The notes beneath the pieces are model-generated. The model saw only the letters and a program-made list of their open reading frames with translations, had not been told where the DNA came from and made no database searches. A program made the position numbers and the translations under genes. Below, piece after piece: positions 1 through 6,824 of a stretch of 64,000 nt of DNA (within the stretch, counting starts at the first letter, position 1; each line of letters starts with the position of its first letter). Origin of the DNA: Bifidobacterium pluvialisilvae (GTDB taxonomy: Bacteria; Actinomycetota; Actinomycetes; Actinomycetales; Bifidobacteriaceae); NCBI RefSeq assembly GCF_019331695.1, contig NZ_JAHBBI010000002.1, positions 284,127 to 348,126 on the forward strand, written 5' to 3'.

Positions 1-552
1 GGCATCGGCGACTACACGGCCAGCGCCGTATCAAGCTTCGCGTTCGGCCGCCGCGTCGCCGTCATCGACACCAACATCCGCCGCGTGCTCTCCCGCGTGC
101 TGCTCGGCGTCGAATCGCGTGGCGGCGCCGCCACGCGATTCGAACGCGACCTCGCCAACGACGTCCTGCCCGCCGACGTCGCGAAGTCGGTCATATGGAA
201 CCAGTCGGTCATGGAGCTCGGTGCCGTCGTCTGCACGGCGAAGAAACCGATGTGCGAGATCTGTCCCATATCCGAACAGTGCGCGTTCCTCGCCGCCGGC
301 CTGCCCGGACTGGGGGAGCGGCGCACCCGGCCCCGCCAACGGTTCCAAGGCACCGACCGTCAGGTGCGCGGCATCATATTGCAGGCGCTTCGTCGGCGGC
401 ATGGCGCCGACGGCGCGTCCGCCGGCGTGCCACGCGCCGAAATCGAATCATTGTGGGCCGACCAGGGCCAGCTCGCCGCATGCATCGCCTCGCTCGACGA
501 CGACGGCCTCATCGACATCCTGCCGGACGGTTCTCTGACGCTGCCGCGGTGA
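1..552 (+). CDS. mutY: A/G-specific adenine glycosylase MutY, C-terminal part (5' end outside window)
   Basis: Base-excision repair enzyme that removes adenine mispaired with guanine or 8-oxoguanine. The frame is open from base 1 and begins inside the helix-hairpin-helix motif (GIGDYTASAV), followed by VIDTNIRRVL, which carries the catalytic Asp of the HhH-GPD fold. A [4Fe-4S] ligand set with the MutY/Nth spacing C-x6-C-x2-C-x5-C is visible in CTAKKPMCEICPISEQC. The C-terminal MutT-like recognition domain typical of E. coli MutY is very short here: only about 85 residues follow the last Cys, and they look more like a small winged-helix tail. The next gene on the same strand starts about 118 bases later. 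The start and N-terminal half cannot be judged. Confidence 0.93.
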   Translation, partial: GIGDYTASAVSSFAFGRRVAVIDTNIRRVLSRVLLGVESRGGAATRFERDLANDVLPADVAKSVIWNQSVMELGAVVCTAKKPMCEICPISEQCAFLAAGLPGLGERRTRPRQRFQGTDRQVRGIILQALRRRHGADGASAGVPRAEIESLWADQGQLAACIASLDDDGLIDILPDGSLTLPR

Positions 553-670
553 CGTCACGATGACGCCGCGACCGCCGTGACGGCGTCGTCGTCGTTCATG
601 ATGTGGAAATGCCGCTAGGAATCGTCTGGCACGGCAACGATCGCCGCCGGACGCCCCTACACTCGGAGGC

Positions 671-1312
671 ATGGCAAAAAAGGCGAGGAACATCAGCAGA
701 CGGCAGCAGCAGATCTATCGTCGTCGCCGCATCGTGGCGGCGATTCTTTTGGTGGCGGTCCTCGCCGTCTTCGGCGGACTGATCTACGGCGCGGTCTCGG
801 GCATCCGTCATCTCGCCGGGAGCACGAGCTCCGCCTCCGCGTCGTCATCGCAGACGGCCTCCGGCACCGTATCGCCGTCGGACGGCAAAACGGACACGAA
901 AACCACGGCCGGCGTCCCCGACTGCGGTGGCAGCGACGTCACCCTGACCCTGACATCCGACGTGACGACCGTCGGCGTCGGCGGCACGGTCAACTTCAAG
1001 GCGACGATACTGCACGGCGGCAAGACCGACTGCCTCATCAACGCGGCGAACGACTCCCGCGTGCTGACCATCACATCCGGCAACGAGACCATATGGCGGT
1101 CCGACTCATGCCCGGCCGATTCACGGCAGCTGCTCATGACCGGCTCCGACAAGGACATCCAGTCCGTCGTATGGAACACCAACCGCACCGGCAAGAAATG
1201 CGCGGAGGACGGCTCACTGCCGCACGTCGACGCCGGCACCTACGTGGCGATGCTCAGTCTCAAGGACAACGCCGCCGTGAAATCCGACCCCCTCACCATC
1301 ACCGTGCAGTAG
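671..1312 (+). CDS. Membrane-anchored extracellular protein, unknown function
   Basis: 213 residues. A very basic N-terminus (KKARNISRRQQQ, then RRRR) is followed by one hydrophobic segment at about residues 21-45, a Ser/Thr-rich linker, and an extracytoplasmic domain of about 130 residues. The positive-inside rule predicts an N-in, C-out type II topology. The domain has four cysteines (in VPDC, KTDC, SDSC and KKC), which could form two disulfides, and a beta-rich pattern ending in DPLTITVQ. I do not recognise the family. A TACACT box sits at 658-663, seven bases before the ATG, and a CGGAGG sequence overlaps that spacer, so the message may be leaderless. The gene converges with radA, 13 bases away. 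Confidence 0.85.
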   Translation: MAKKARNISRRQQQIYRRRRIVAAILLVAVLAVFGGLIYGAVSGIRHLAGSTSSASASSSQTASGTVSPSDGKTDTKTTAGVPDCGGSDVTLTLTSDVTTVGVGGTVNFKATILHGGKTDCLINAANDSRVLTITSGNETIWRSDSCPADSRQLLMTGSDKDIQSVVWNTNRTGKKCAEDGSLPHVDAGTYVAMLSLKDNAAVKSDPLTITVQ

Positions 1313-1325
1313 GGGATACCGGCAT

Positions 1326-2777
1326 CTACCGACGTTCCACGCCCAGCGCCTTCAACGCGCGCGACACCGAATCGGCCTCGATGACCGTCAGCCCGTCGAT
1401 GACGACGGGTTTCGCACCCCTGCGCCGCTTCGGCGTCACCACATGAGTGAACCCCAGACGGGCCGCCTCGCGAAGCCGGTATTCCAGACGCGGCACCGGG
1501 CGAATCTGCCCCGTCAGCGAGATCTCGCCGATCGCCGCATAATCGCGGGGGATGGGACTATGGAACGCAGCGCTCGACAACGCCGCCGCAATGGCCAGAT
1601 CGCAGGCCGGTTCCTTCGCCAGGCCGCCGGCGATCGTGGAGATGTACAGGTCGTTGGTCAGCAACGGAATCTTCCCATGCCGGTACAGCACGGCCACCAG
1701 CATGGCCAGACGATTGGAATCGATGCCGTTCGTCGCGCGTCGCGGCGTCGGCAGCACCGAATTCGTGACCAGCGCCTGCACCTCGATGGGCAGGCTGCGA
1801 TGGCCGTCCACGGTGAACGTCACGCACGTGCCCTCGGTCGGCTTGTCGGAATCCGACAGGAACAGCGCGCCCGGATTGGCGACCTCGTCGATGCCTTCGC
1901 CGCCCATGTCGAAGCAGCCGACCTCGTCGGTCGGTCCGAAACGGTTCTTGACCGCGCGCAGCATGCGCAGCGCCGTCTGCGAGTCGCCCTCGAACTGGCA
2001 GACCACGTCCACCAGATGCTCGAGCGTGCGCGGCCCGGCGATGGAGCCGTCCTTCGTGACATGGCCCACCAGCAGCACGGGGATGTCGCGCGTCTTGGCC
2101 ACGTCGATGAGCGCGCTCGCCACCTCGCGCACCTGCGTGGAGCCGCCGGAGATGCCCTCGACGTCCTGCGAGATGATGGTCTGCGCCGAATCGACGATGG
2201 CCAGCTCCGGATTCACCTGCTCGATGAGGCCCAGCACCGTGGCAAGGTCCGTGGTCGATGCGAGCAGCAGGTTCTCGTTGACGGCGTCGATGCGGCTGGC
2301 GCGCATGCGCACCTGCGACGTGGACTCCTCGCCGGAGACGTAAAGCACCTTGCCGTCGCCGCGCGCCGCCACCCGGCCGGCCGTCTCCAGCAGCAGCGTC
2401 GACTTGCCGATGCCGGGCTCGCCGGCCACCAGCACCACCGAACCGGGCACGATGCCGCCGCCCAGCACCCGGTCGAACTCGCCGAAGCCGGTGGGCACGC
2501 GGGTCACGTCCTGCGTATCGACATCGGTGATCGGGGTGATCATCGTCTCGGGCACGTGCGTGGCCGCGGTGCGGGATATCGCCGCGGCGCCGACGCCTCC
2601 GCGCGCGCCGGCGGCACCGGACGCGACGGTCGTCCTCGACCTGGCGGCGGCACGCGGACGGGCCTCGTGGAATTCCTCGACCGTGCCCCATTCGCCGCAT
2701 TCCGGGCATCGTCCGAACCATTTCGCGCCGCTCCACCCGCATTCGGAGCACAGATACCGGGTCGATGATTTCGCCAT
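1326..2777 (-). CDS. radA: DNA repair protein RadA
   Basis: RecA-like ATPase that helps process recombination intermediates. 483 residues from the chosen ATG at 2777 (MAKSSTRYLCSECGW); an in-frame ATG ten codons upstream exists but does not fit the family start. In order: an N-terminal C4 zinc ribbon (CSEC ... CPEC); a linker rich in Ala/Arg; a RecA core with Walker A GEPGIGKST and a Walker B region ending in IVDSAQTI; the RadA-specific KNRFG motif (KNRFGPTDEVG); and a C-terminal Lon-protease-like domain without protease function. Length is normal for actinobacterial RadA. It converges with the membrane protein at 671-1312 and diverges from the gene at 2844, with a 66-bp shared upstream region. 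Confidence 0.96.
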   Translation of the reverse strand: MAKSSTRYLCSECGWSGAKWFGRCPECGEWGTVEEFHEARPRAAARSRTTVASGAAGARGGVGAAAISRTAATHVPETMITPITDVDTQDVTRVPTGFGEFDRVLGGGIVPGSVVLVAGEPGIGKSTLLLETAGRVAARGDGKVLYVSGEESTSQVRMRASRIDAVNENLLLASTTDLATVLGLIEQVNPELAIVDSAQTIISQDVEGISGGSTQVREVASALIDVAKTRDIPVLLVGHVTKDGSIAGPRTLEHLVDVVCQFEGDSQTALRMLRAVKNRFGPTDEVGCFDMGGEGIDEVANPGALFLSDSDKPTEGTCVTFTVDGHRSLPIEVQALVTNSVLPTPRRATNGIDSNRLAMLVAVLYRHGKIPLLTNDLYISTIAGGLAKEPACDLAIAAALSSAAFHSPIPRDYAAIGEISLTGQIRPVPRLEYRLREAARLGFTHVVTPKRRRGAKPVVIDGLTVIEADSVSRALKALGVERR

Positions 2778-2843
2778 GACGCCAACGCTATTGGCTTTGT
2801 GAGACAAGCGAAAGGCGTCCTAACGCCGTGAGAGAATCGCGCT

Positions 2844-3455
2844 ATGTCTAATGCGAGTAATGCGAATGCCACTTCCTCCCGTCGCCGTCTGGTGGTCATC
2901 GTCATCGCGGCCGTCGTCATCGTGGTCGCGCTGCTGAGCGCCTTCATCTGGCCGGGCTGGGCCATGAAGAACCAGAACGACGGCGGCGAGGCCGCCCAGA
3001 CGCAGTCCGCGCCCGCGACGCCGACCATCAAGGCGTCGGCGCTGCCCAAGGACGCCACCGATCTGGTGAAGGCCCTGCCCGACAGCGTGACCGACTATGC
3101 CCGCACCGGCGTCAAGGAGACCAAGGACTGGCAGTCCGCCAAGCCGATCGAGGAATACGCCGTCTCGTATTCGACCGGAGCCAAGGCCAAGGACGTGACC
3201 ATGCTCGTGGGCCAGTGGGCCACCGCCGACTCGGCCAAGACCCAGTACGACAAGCTCGCCGAGGCCCTGACCGGCGACATGCTCGCCCACGGCAGCGTGA
3301 AGGTCTCCGGCGCGAACAAGGGCTCCTACGTGGTGCGTGCCGACGCCAAGGACAAGAACAAGGCCGTGGCGTTGTGGCAGAACGACACCGTCGTATTCCA
3401 GGTCTCCGGTTCCAAGAGCGCGGTCATGGCGTTCTATCAGAAGTTCCCCATGTGA
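2844..3455 (+). CDS. Single-pass membrane protein, unknown function
   Basis: 203 residues. A short Ser/Asn/Arg-rich cytoplasmic tail is followed by a strongly hydrophobic segment at about residues 16-37 and then an extracytoplasmic domain without cysteines. The domain has a mixed alpha/beta character, with a regular pattern around VGQWATADSAKTQYDKLAEAL and ending AVMAFYQKFPM. I cannot assign a family. A GAGAAT box at 2832-2837 lies six bases before the ATG and there is no good Shine-Dalgarno sequence, so it is another leaderless candidate. It is divergent from radA. Confidence 0.85.
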   Translation: MSNASNANATSSRRRLVVIVIAAVVIVVALLSAFIWPGWAMKNQNDGGEAAQTQSAPATPTIKASALPKDATDLVKALPDSVTDYARTGVKETKDWQSAKPIEEYAVSYSTGAKAKDVTMLVGQWATADSAKTQYDKLAEALTGDMLAHGSVKVSGANKGSYVVRADAKDKNKAVALWQNDTVVFQVSGSKSAVMAFYQKFPM

Positions 3456-3580
3456 TTGCGTCCGATGCATTTGTCCGGCGATTTGTCCGACGATCGCCAC
3501 GGATGGTGGTGTTAGTCCGAAAGCCGTAGTACTATTGGGCAAGTTGCAATCTTTTCGATACGTATAGAACGGAGGCTGAG

Positions 3581-3670
3581 ATGGGTTCGGTCATCAAGAA
3601 GCGCCGCAAGCGGATGAGCAAGAAGAAGCACCGCAAACTGCTGCGTAAGACTCGCCACCAGCGCAAGTAG
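3581..3670 (+). CDS. 30S ribosomal protein bS22 (AURKAIP1/COX24-domain microprotein)
   Basis: A 29-residue, extremely basic protein beginning [19 protein letters not shown]. This matches the small actinobacterial ribosomal protein bS22, known from mycobacterial 30S structures, which binds 16S rRNA. A strong Shine-Dalgarno GGAGG sits at 3571-3575, five bases before the ATG. The gene is monocistronic and is closed by an intrinsic terminator about 40 bases downstream. The N-terminal sequence is almost invariant in the family, so recognition is firm despite the length. Confidence 0.93.
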   Translation: MGSVIKKRRKRMSKKKHRKLLRKTRHQRK

Positions 3671-3710
3671 TCTTCAGCGCCGTATGGCGCAGCGTCGAGC
3701 AGACGTAGGA

Positions 3711-3745
3711 AAAAGCCCCGTGAACCTTACGGTTCCGGGGCTTTT
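3711..3745 (+). terminator. Rho-independent terminator after bS22
   Basis: Stem AAAAGCCCC / GGGGCTTTT with an inner GAACC / GGTTC extension and a TTAC loop, followed by a short T run. It lies 40 bases after the bS22 stop codon. Confidence 0.85.
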
Positions 3746-3796
3746 GTCATAGGCTTTCTGTCATGGACGACGGGCGTGGACCCTTCGGTACGTCTA

Positions 3797-4012
3797 TCGT
3801 CCTGAGCGAGGGGCAGGGTTCATCAATACCTCCATCATCCTGAGCGGAGTGAAGGGTTCGCCAATACTTCCGTCATCCTGAGCGGAGTGAAGGGTTGGCC
3901 AATACCTCTGTCATCCTGAGCGAAGGGCGAAGCCCGAAGTCGAAGGATCTTGGAATCGCGCGGGGCGAGAAGATCCTTCGACTCCGCCGCAAGCGGCTCC
4001 GCTCAGGATGAC
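3797..4012. repeat. Family 1 repeat cluster: four 38-bp tandem units plus inverted copy
   Basis: Fills the gap between bS22 and rpiA. TCRTCCTGAGCG recurs at 3797, 3835, 3873 and 3911, an exact 38-bp period (unit: TCATCCTGAGCGGAGTGAAG, then GGTTCGCCAATACTTCC or close variants). After the last unit the sequence passes into GTCGAAGGATCTT, and an inverted copy follows at 3969-4012 (AAGATCCTTCGACTCC ... GCTCAGGATGAC). The two halves can fold into a long stem, which could end transcription from both the bS22 and rpiA sides. The same core occurs in several other gaps of this window and inside rnhA. Confidence 0.85.
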
Positions 4013-4046
4013 AGGAGCCGGAGCCGTCACGCCCATTACCGAAGCA

Positions 4047-4745
4047 TCACTTGTTGCCGTTGGTCATGACGCGCGGACCGTTCGGATCGCCCACGATCAC
4101 GGTGTCGACCATGTTGAGGAACAGACCATGCTCCACGACGCCGACCGTGTTGATGAGATCCTCGGCCAGCTCATGCGGATGGTCGATACGGCCGAGATGC
4201 AGGTCGACGACGTAGTTGTTCTCGTCGGTGCGGACCTCCTTGCCGTCGGCGTCGAGACGCAGCACCGGCTTGTAGCCCTTCGCCTCGAACTTCTTGATGA
4301 CATGGCCGGCGCCGAACGGGATGACCTCGACCGGCAGCGGGAACGCGCCGATGGTGTCGACGACCTTGGACTCGTCCACGATCCAGACGATCTTGTTGGA
4401 GTTCGTGGCCACGATCTTCTCCCACAGCAGGGCCGCGCCGCCGCCCTTGATGCCATCGAAGTTCTTGTCCACCTCGTCGGCGCCGTCGATGGTCACGTCG
4501 ATGTGATCCACGTCGTCGACGTCGACGATCTTGATGCCGTAGCCTTCGGCCTGCTCCTGCGTGCGGCGGGAGGTGGTCACACCGGTGAACTTCAGGCCCT
4601 CCTCCTGCACGCGGCGGCCGAGCTCATCGACGAGGAAACGCACGGTCGAACCCGTTCCCAGACCCGCGATCATGCCGTCGGTGACGAGCTTGGCGGCTTC
4701 GATGCCCGCCGCCTTCTTCAAAGCGTCCTGCTGTGCCTTGTCCAT
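4047..4745 (-). CDS. rpiA: Ribose-5-phosphate isomerase A
   Basis: Interconverts ribose 5-phosphate and ribulose 5-phosphate in the pentose phosphate part of the bifid shunt. 232 residues from ATG 4745, chosen because AGGAGA stands just upstream and the protein then starts [14 protein letters not shown] like other RpiA; the open frame runs further up without homology. Visible motifs are [15 protein letters not shown] (phosphate-binding loop), TIDGADEVD (active-site Asp residues) and [12 protein letters not shown]. Length matches the family. Monocistronic by spacing; the terminator is probably the family 1 inverted repeat downstream. Confidence 0.96.
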   Translation of the reverse strand: MDKAQQDALKKAAGIEAAKLVTDGMIAGLGTGSTVRFLVDELGRRVQEEGLKFTGVTTSRRTQEQAEGYGIKIVDVDDVDHIDVTIDGADEVDKNFDGIKGGGAALLWEKIVATNSNKIVWIVDESKVVDTIGAFPLPVEVIPFGAGHVIKKFEAKGYKPVLRLDADGKEVRTDENNYVVDLHLGRIDHPHELAEDLINTVGVVEHGLFLNMVDTVIVGDPNGPRVMTNGNK

Positions 4746-4865
4746 GATGTTCTCCTTCGATAAACCGGTTTTTGAACGTTCTACACATTCATTGACCAAG
4801 TGTAGGCAACGGCGCGGAACTTGGGAGCGTGGTTGTTCGCCGAAATGACCGCAAATTTTGGTTAC

Positions 4866-4952
4866 TCGCCGAATCCACCGCATTCCGACGGTTTTCCTCG
4901 GCGTGTTGCGGTGGATTCGGCGAACGACGGGGATTTGCGGTGGATTCGGCGA
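4866..4952. repeat. Short repeat cluster: three copies of GCGGTGGATTCGGCGA
   Basis: The 16-mer GCGGTGGATTCGGCGA occurs at 4909-4924 and 4938-4953, and its reverse complement at 4866-4881, so the first two arms form a perfect inverted repeat around a 27-base loop. It lies between the rpiA start and the rnhA stop codon, so it may be both rpiA upstream DNA and the rnhA 3' hairpin. Confidence 0.7.
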
Positions 4953-4953
4953 A

Positions 4954-6207
4954 CTATCGGCCGATGATGACGTCGCCGTCGAGCTCCATCGTGCCGTCGG
5001 CGCTCACCGTGCCGGTGAACGTGATGGTGCCGGTGATGGTGACGGAACCGCCATGGAACGACGGGCTGCTCGACGGCGGGGGAGTGATGCGGATGGTGCC
5101 CTGCGCGCGCAGTCCGGAGGCGCTGCGGCGGGCGGGTGAGGGATCCTTCGGCTCGCTGCGCTCGCTCAGGATGACATGAGAGGGGGCTGGCTCGCTCGGG
5201 AGGACGTGAGCAAGGGATGTGGCGTTGGCTTTTTTCGGGGTGATTGCGGCGGTGTGTGCGGAACCCTCCGAAGAGGCCCGCTCCTGCTTTTTTGCGTGTT
5301 CCAACAGGTCCGCCGGTACGCCCTCCGGTTTGCGCAGCCGTTCCGCCAGGGTCTGCCTGCCTGTTGCCGTATCATCGTTGCCGTTTCGCGTGCCGCCGCC
5401 CTTCCGGTCCTTTCGGACGCCGCCACTCGCATCCTGCTTCCTGCCATCCTGAGCGGAGCCGTTCGCGTTGCGTTTGTTGTCATCCTGAGCGGAGCCGCTT
5501 GCATTCCGCTTCCCGCCGTTCCGGACGGAGCCGTTTGCGGTATGTTTATTGTCATCCTGAGCGGAGCCGCTTGCGGCGGAGTCGAAGGATCCCTCCCCCC
5601 GTCCAAGGTGATACTCCTCCGCCGTGATGCTGCCATCCATGAGCATCCGAGCATCCGCCGGCACGTCGGTGCCCTTGGAATAGGGGGAGCCGAGCAGCGA
5701 CTGCCACCCCTCCTTCGGCAGGTATCCGTCGCGCACCTGGGAACGGCAGTCGCCGGCGTACGTGCGCGCCAGCTCATCGACCTTTTCGTTGCCGGCGTTG
5801 CCCGCATGGCCCTTGACCCATACGAACTTCACCGAACCGGCGCGGCGGGAGATCTCCGCGTCGATGGCCTTGATGAGCTCCGCGTTCTTCACCGGCTTCT
5901 TCTGCGAGTTCCTCCAGCCGTTGCGCTTCCAGCCATGCACCCACTTGGTCGAGCAGTTGATGGCGTACTGCGAATCCGTCTCGATGACGAGCGGCTCATC
6001 GCCCGGATGCGCGCGCAACGCCTCCAGCACCGCGCACAGTTCGCCGATCTGGTTCGTGCCGTTCGTCGCACCGCCCGCATCGCAGTCGCCGGGATGCTCA
6101 TGGCCGGGCCGTCCGCCCGCGTTCGCCTCGTGGTCCGCCCACGCCCAGCCCATTGGACCGTTAGGATTGCCCAACGCGCTGCCGTCCGTGGATACCGTGA
6201 TGGTCAT
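4954..6207 (-). CDS. rnhA: Ribonuclease HI with long repeat-bearing C-terminal extension
   Basis: 417 residues, against about 155 for an ordinary RNase HI. Residues 1-170 are a complete RNase H domain that cleaves the RNA strand of RNA-DNA hybrids: metal ligands D8 ([12 protein letters not shown]), E56 ([12 protein letters not shown]), D78 ([10 protein letters not shown]) and D144 (EKVDELAR), with H134 in [10 protein letters not shown]. The remaining 245 residues are unusual: a 12-residue tandem repeat at 214-273 ([12 protein letters not shown] type), a helical stretch around 284-312, a segment at 343-357 ([15 protein letters not shown]), and a Thr/Gly beta-like end (388-417). Both repeat segments are translations of the family 1 intergenic repeat, in opposite orientations. 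The start ATG 6207 has AAGGAG upstream. The first 16 codons and upstream DNA are tandemly duplicated. Confidence 0.9.
   Translation of the reverse strand: MTITVSTDGSALGNPNGPMGWAWADHEANAGGRPGHEHPGDCDAGGATNGTNQIGELCAVLEALRAHPGDEPLVIETDSQYAINCSTKWVHGWKRNGWRNSQKKPVKNAELIKAIDAEISRRAGSVKFVWVKGHAGNAGNEKVDELARTYAGDCRSQVRDGYLPKEGWQSLLGSPYSKGTDVPADARMLMDGSITAEEYHLGRGEGSFDSAASGSAQDDNKHTANGSVRNGGKRNASGSAQDDNKRNANGSAQDGRKQDASGGVRKDRKGGGTRNGNDDTATGRQTLAERLRKPEGVPADLLEHAKKQERASSEGSAHTAAITPKKANATSLAHVLPSEPAPSHVILSERSEPKDPSPARRSASGLRAQGTIRITPPPSSSPSFHGGSVTITGTITFTGTVSADGTMELDGDVIIGR
5389..5568 (-). repeat. 36-bp in-frame tandem repeat inside rnhA
   Basis: Five units of exactly 36 bp (12 codons) encode residues 214-273 of the RNase HI protein. 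The units read [48 protein letters not shown] and a decayed fifth. On the plus strand each good unit contains CATCCTGAGCGGAGCCG, the core of intergenic repeat family 1, at a 36-bp spacing (GAGCGGAGCCG at 5451, 5487 and 5559, with a variant at 5523). Confidence 0.9.
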
Positions 6208-6535
6208 GTTTCAGCTCCTTGTGGTGGGTCGGGCAATCCAACCGGTCCCGTCGAGGCCTTGGCGGCCTCTCCCTTCGCCTACAGACAGTCCACCGGACTG
6301 TCTGCTTGACGGCTCAGCATTAGGATTGCCCAATGCGCTGCCGTCCGTGGATACCGTGATGGTCATGTTTCAGCTCCTTGTGGTGGGTCGGGCAATCCAA
6401 CCGGTCCCGTCGAGGCCTTGGCGGCCTCTCCCTTCGCCTACAGACAGTCCACCGGACTGTCCTGCTTGACGGCTCAGCGTTTGGATTCCCGAGGGCGCTG
6501 CCGTCTGTTGATGCCGTGATCGTCATGATTGCCAG
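6161..6535. repeat. Tandem triplication of the rnhA 5' end and leader
   Basis: A unit of about 159 bp starting TTAGGATTGCCCAA begins at 6161 and again at 6320; a third, diverged and truncated copy starts near 6480 and ends about 6535. Each copy carries the first 16 rnhA codons on the minus strand; the first two also carry its AAGGAG ribosome site and a CAGACAGTCCACCGGACTGT hairpin of family 4. Copies one and two differ by only a few bases and one indel, so the duplication is recent. Confidence 0.9.
6211..6366 (-). pseudogene. Upstream open frame made from a duplicated rnhA start
   Basis: The second copy of the duplicated rnhA 5' end opens with its own ATG at 6366 and Shine-Dalgarno sequence. 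It encodes [16 protein letters not shown] followed by about 35 unrelated residues, and stops at TGA 6211-6213, three bases before the real rnhA ATG. It is an rnhA fragment, but its placement makes it a possible translated leader coupled to rnhA. A third start of the same kind lies at 6526. Confidence 0.6.
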
Positions 6536-6563
6536 CGTAATGGATGCCTTGGCCGGAAGAAGA

Positions 6564-6581
6564 GTGTGATGTTTATCACAC
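6564..6581. promoter_or_regulatory. CRP/GlxR-type operator palindrome
   Basis: GTGTGAT-GTTT-ATCACAC is a perfect 7-4-7 palindrome containing TGTGATGTTTATCACA, which equals the CRP-family consensus TGTGA-N6-TCACA. It lies between the rnhA 5' copies (leftward) and the HtaA-like surface gene (start 6825, rightward). Confidence 0.6.
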
Positions 6582-6652
6582 CTATTGATTTCGGGAATGA
6601 TTCTTGATATCGCGCGTACGCGAATACGGAATGCCTCTGGGAAAAACAAGAC

Positions 6653-6682
6653 TTGAGAATGATTTTTTCCTCATCGTATCGT
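6653..6682 (+). promoter_or_regulatory. Possible promoter of the HtaA-like surface gene
   Basis: TTGAGA at 6653 and TATCGT at 6677, 18 bases apart, in an AT-richer stretch. This would give a leader of about 135 bases before the GTG start at 6825. Inferred from spacing only. Confidence 0.4.
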
Positions 6683-6824
6683 GCGGGTGAACTTCACGGA
6701 AACCGTGCCCGTCACCAGTTACCGCATTTGGGGCATCACCCGTGAGGGCAGTGTTGGTTCCCGTGCCGGTGGACGAATAGCGTCCCGGTCGCGGGAAGGG
6801 GAACATGAGACGAAAGGAATAACA

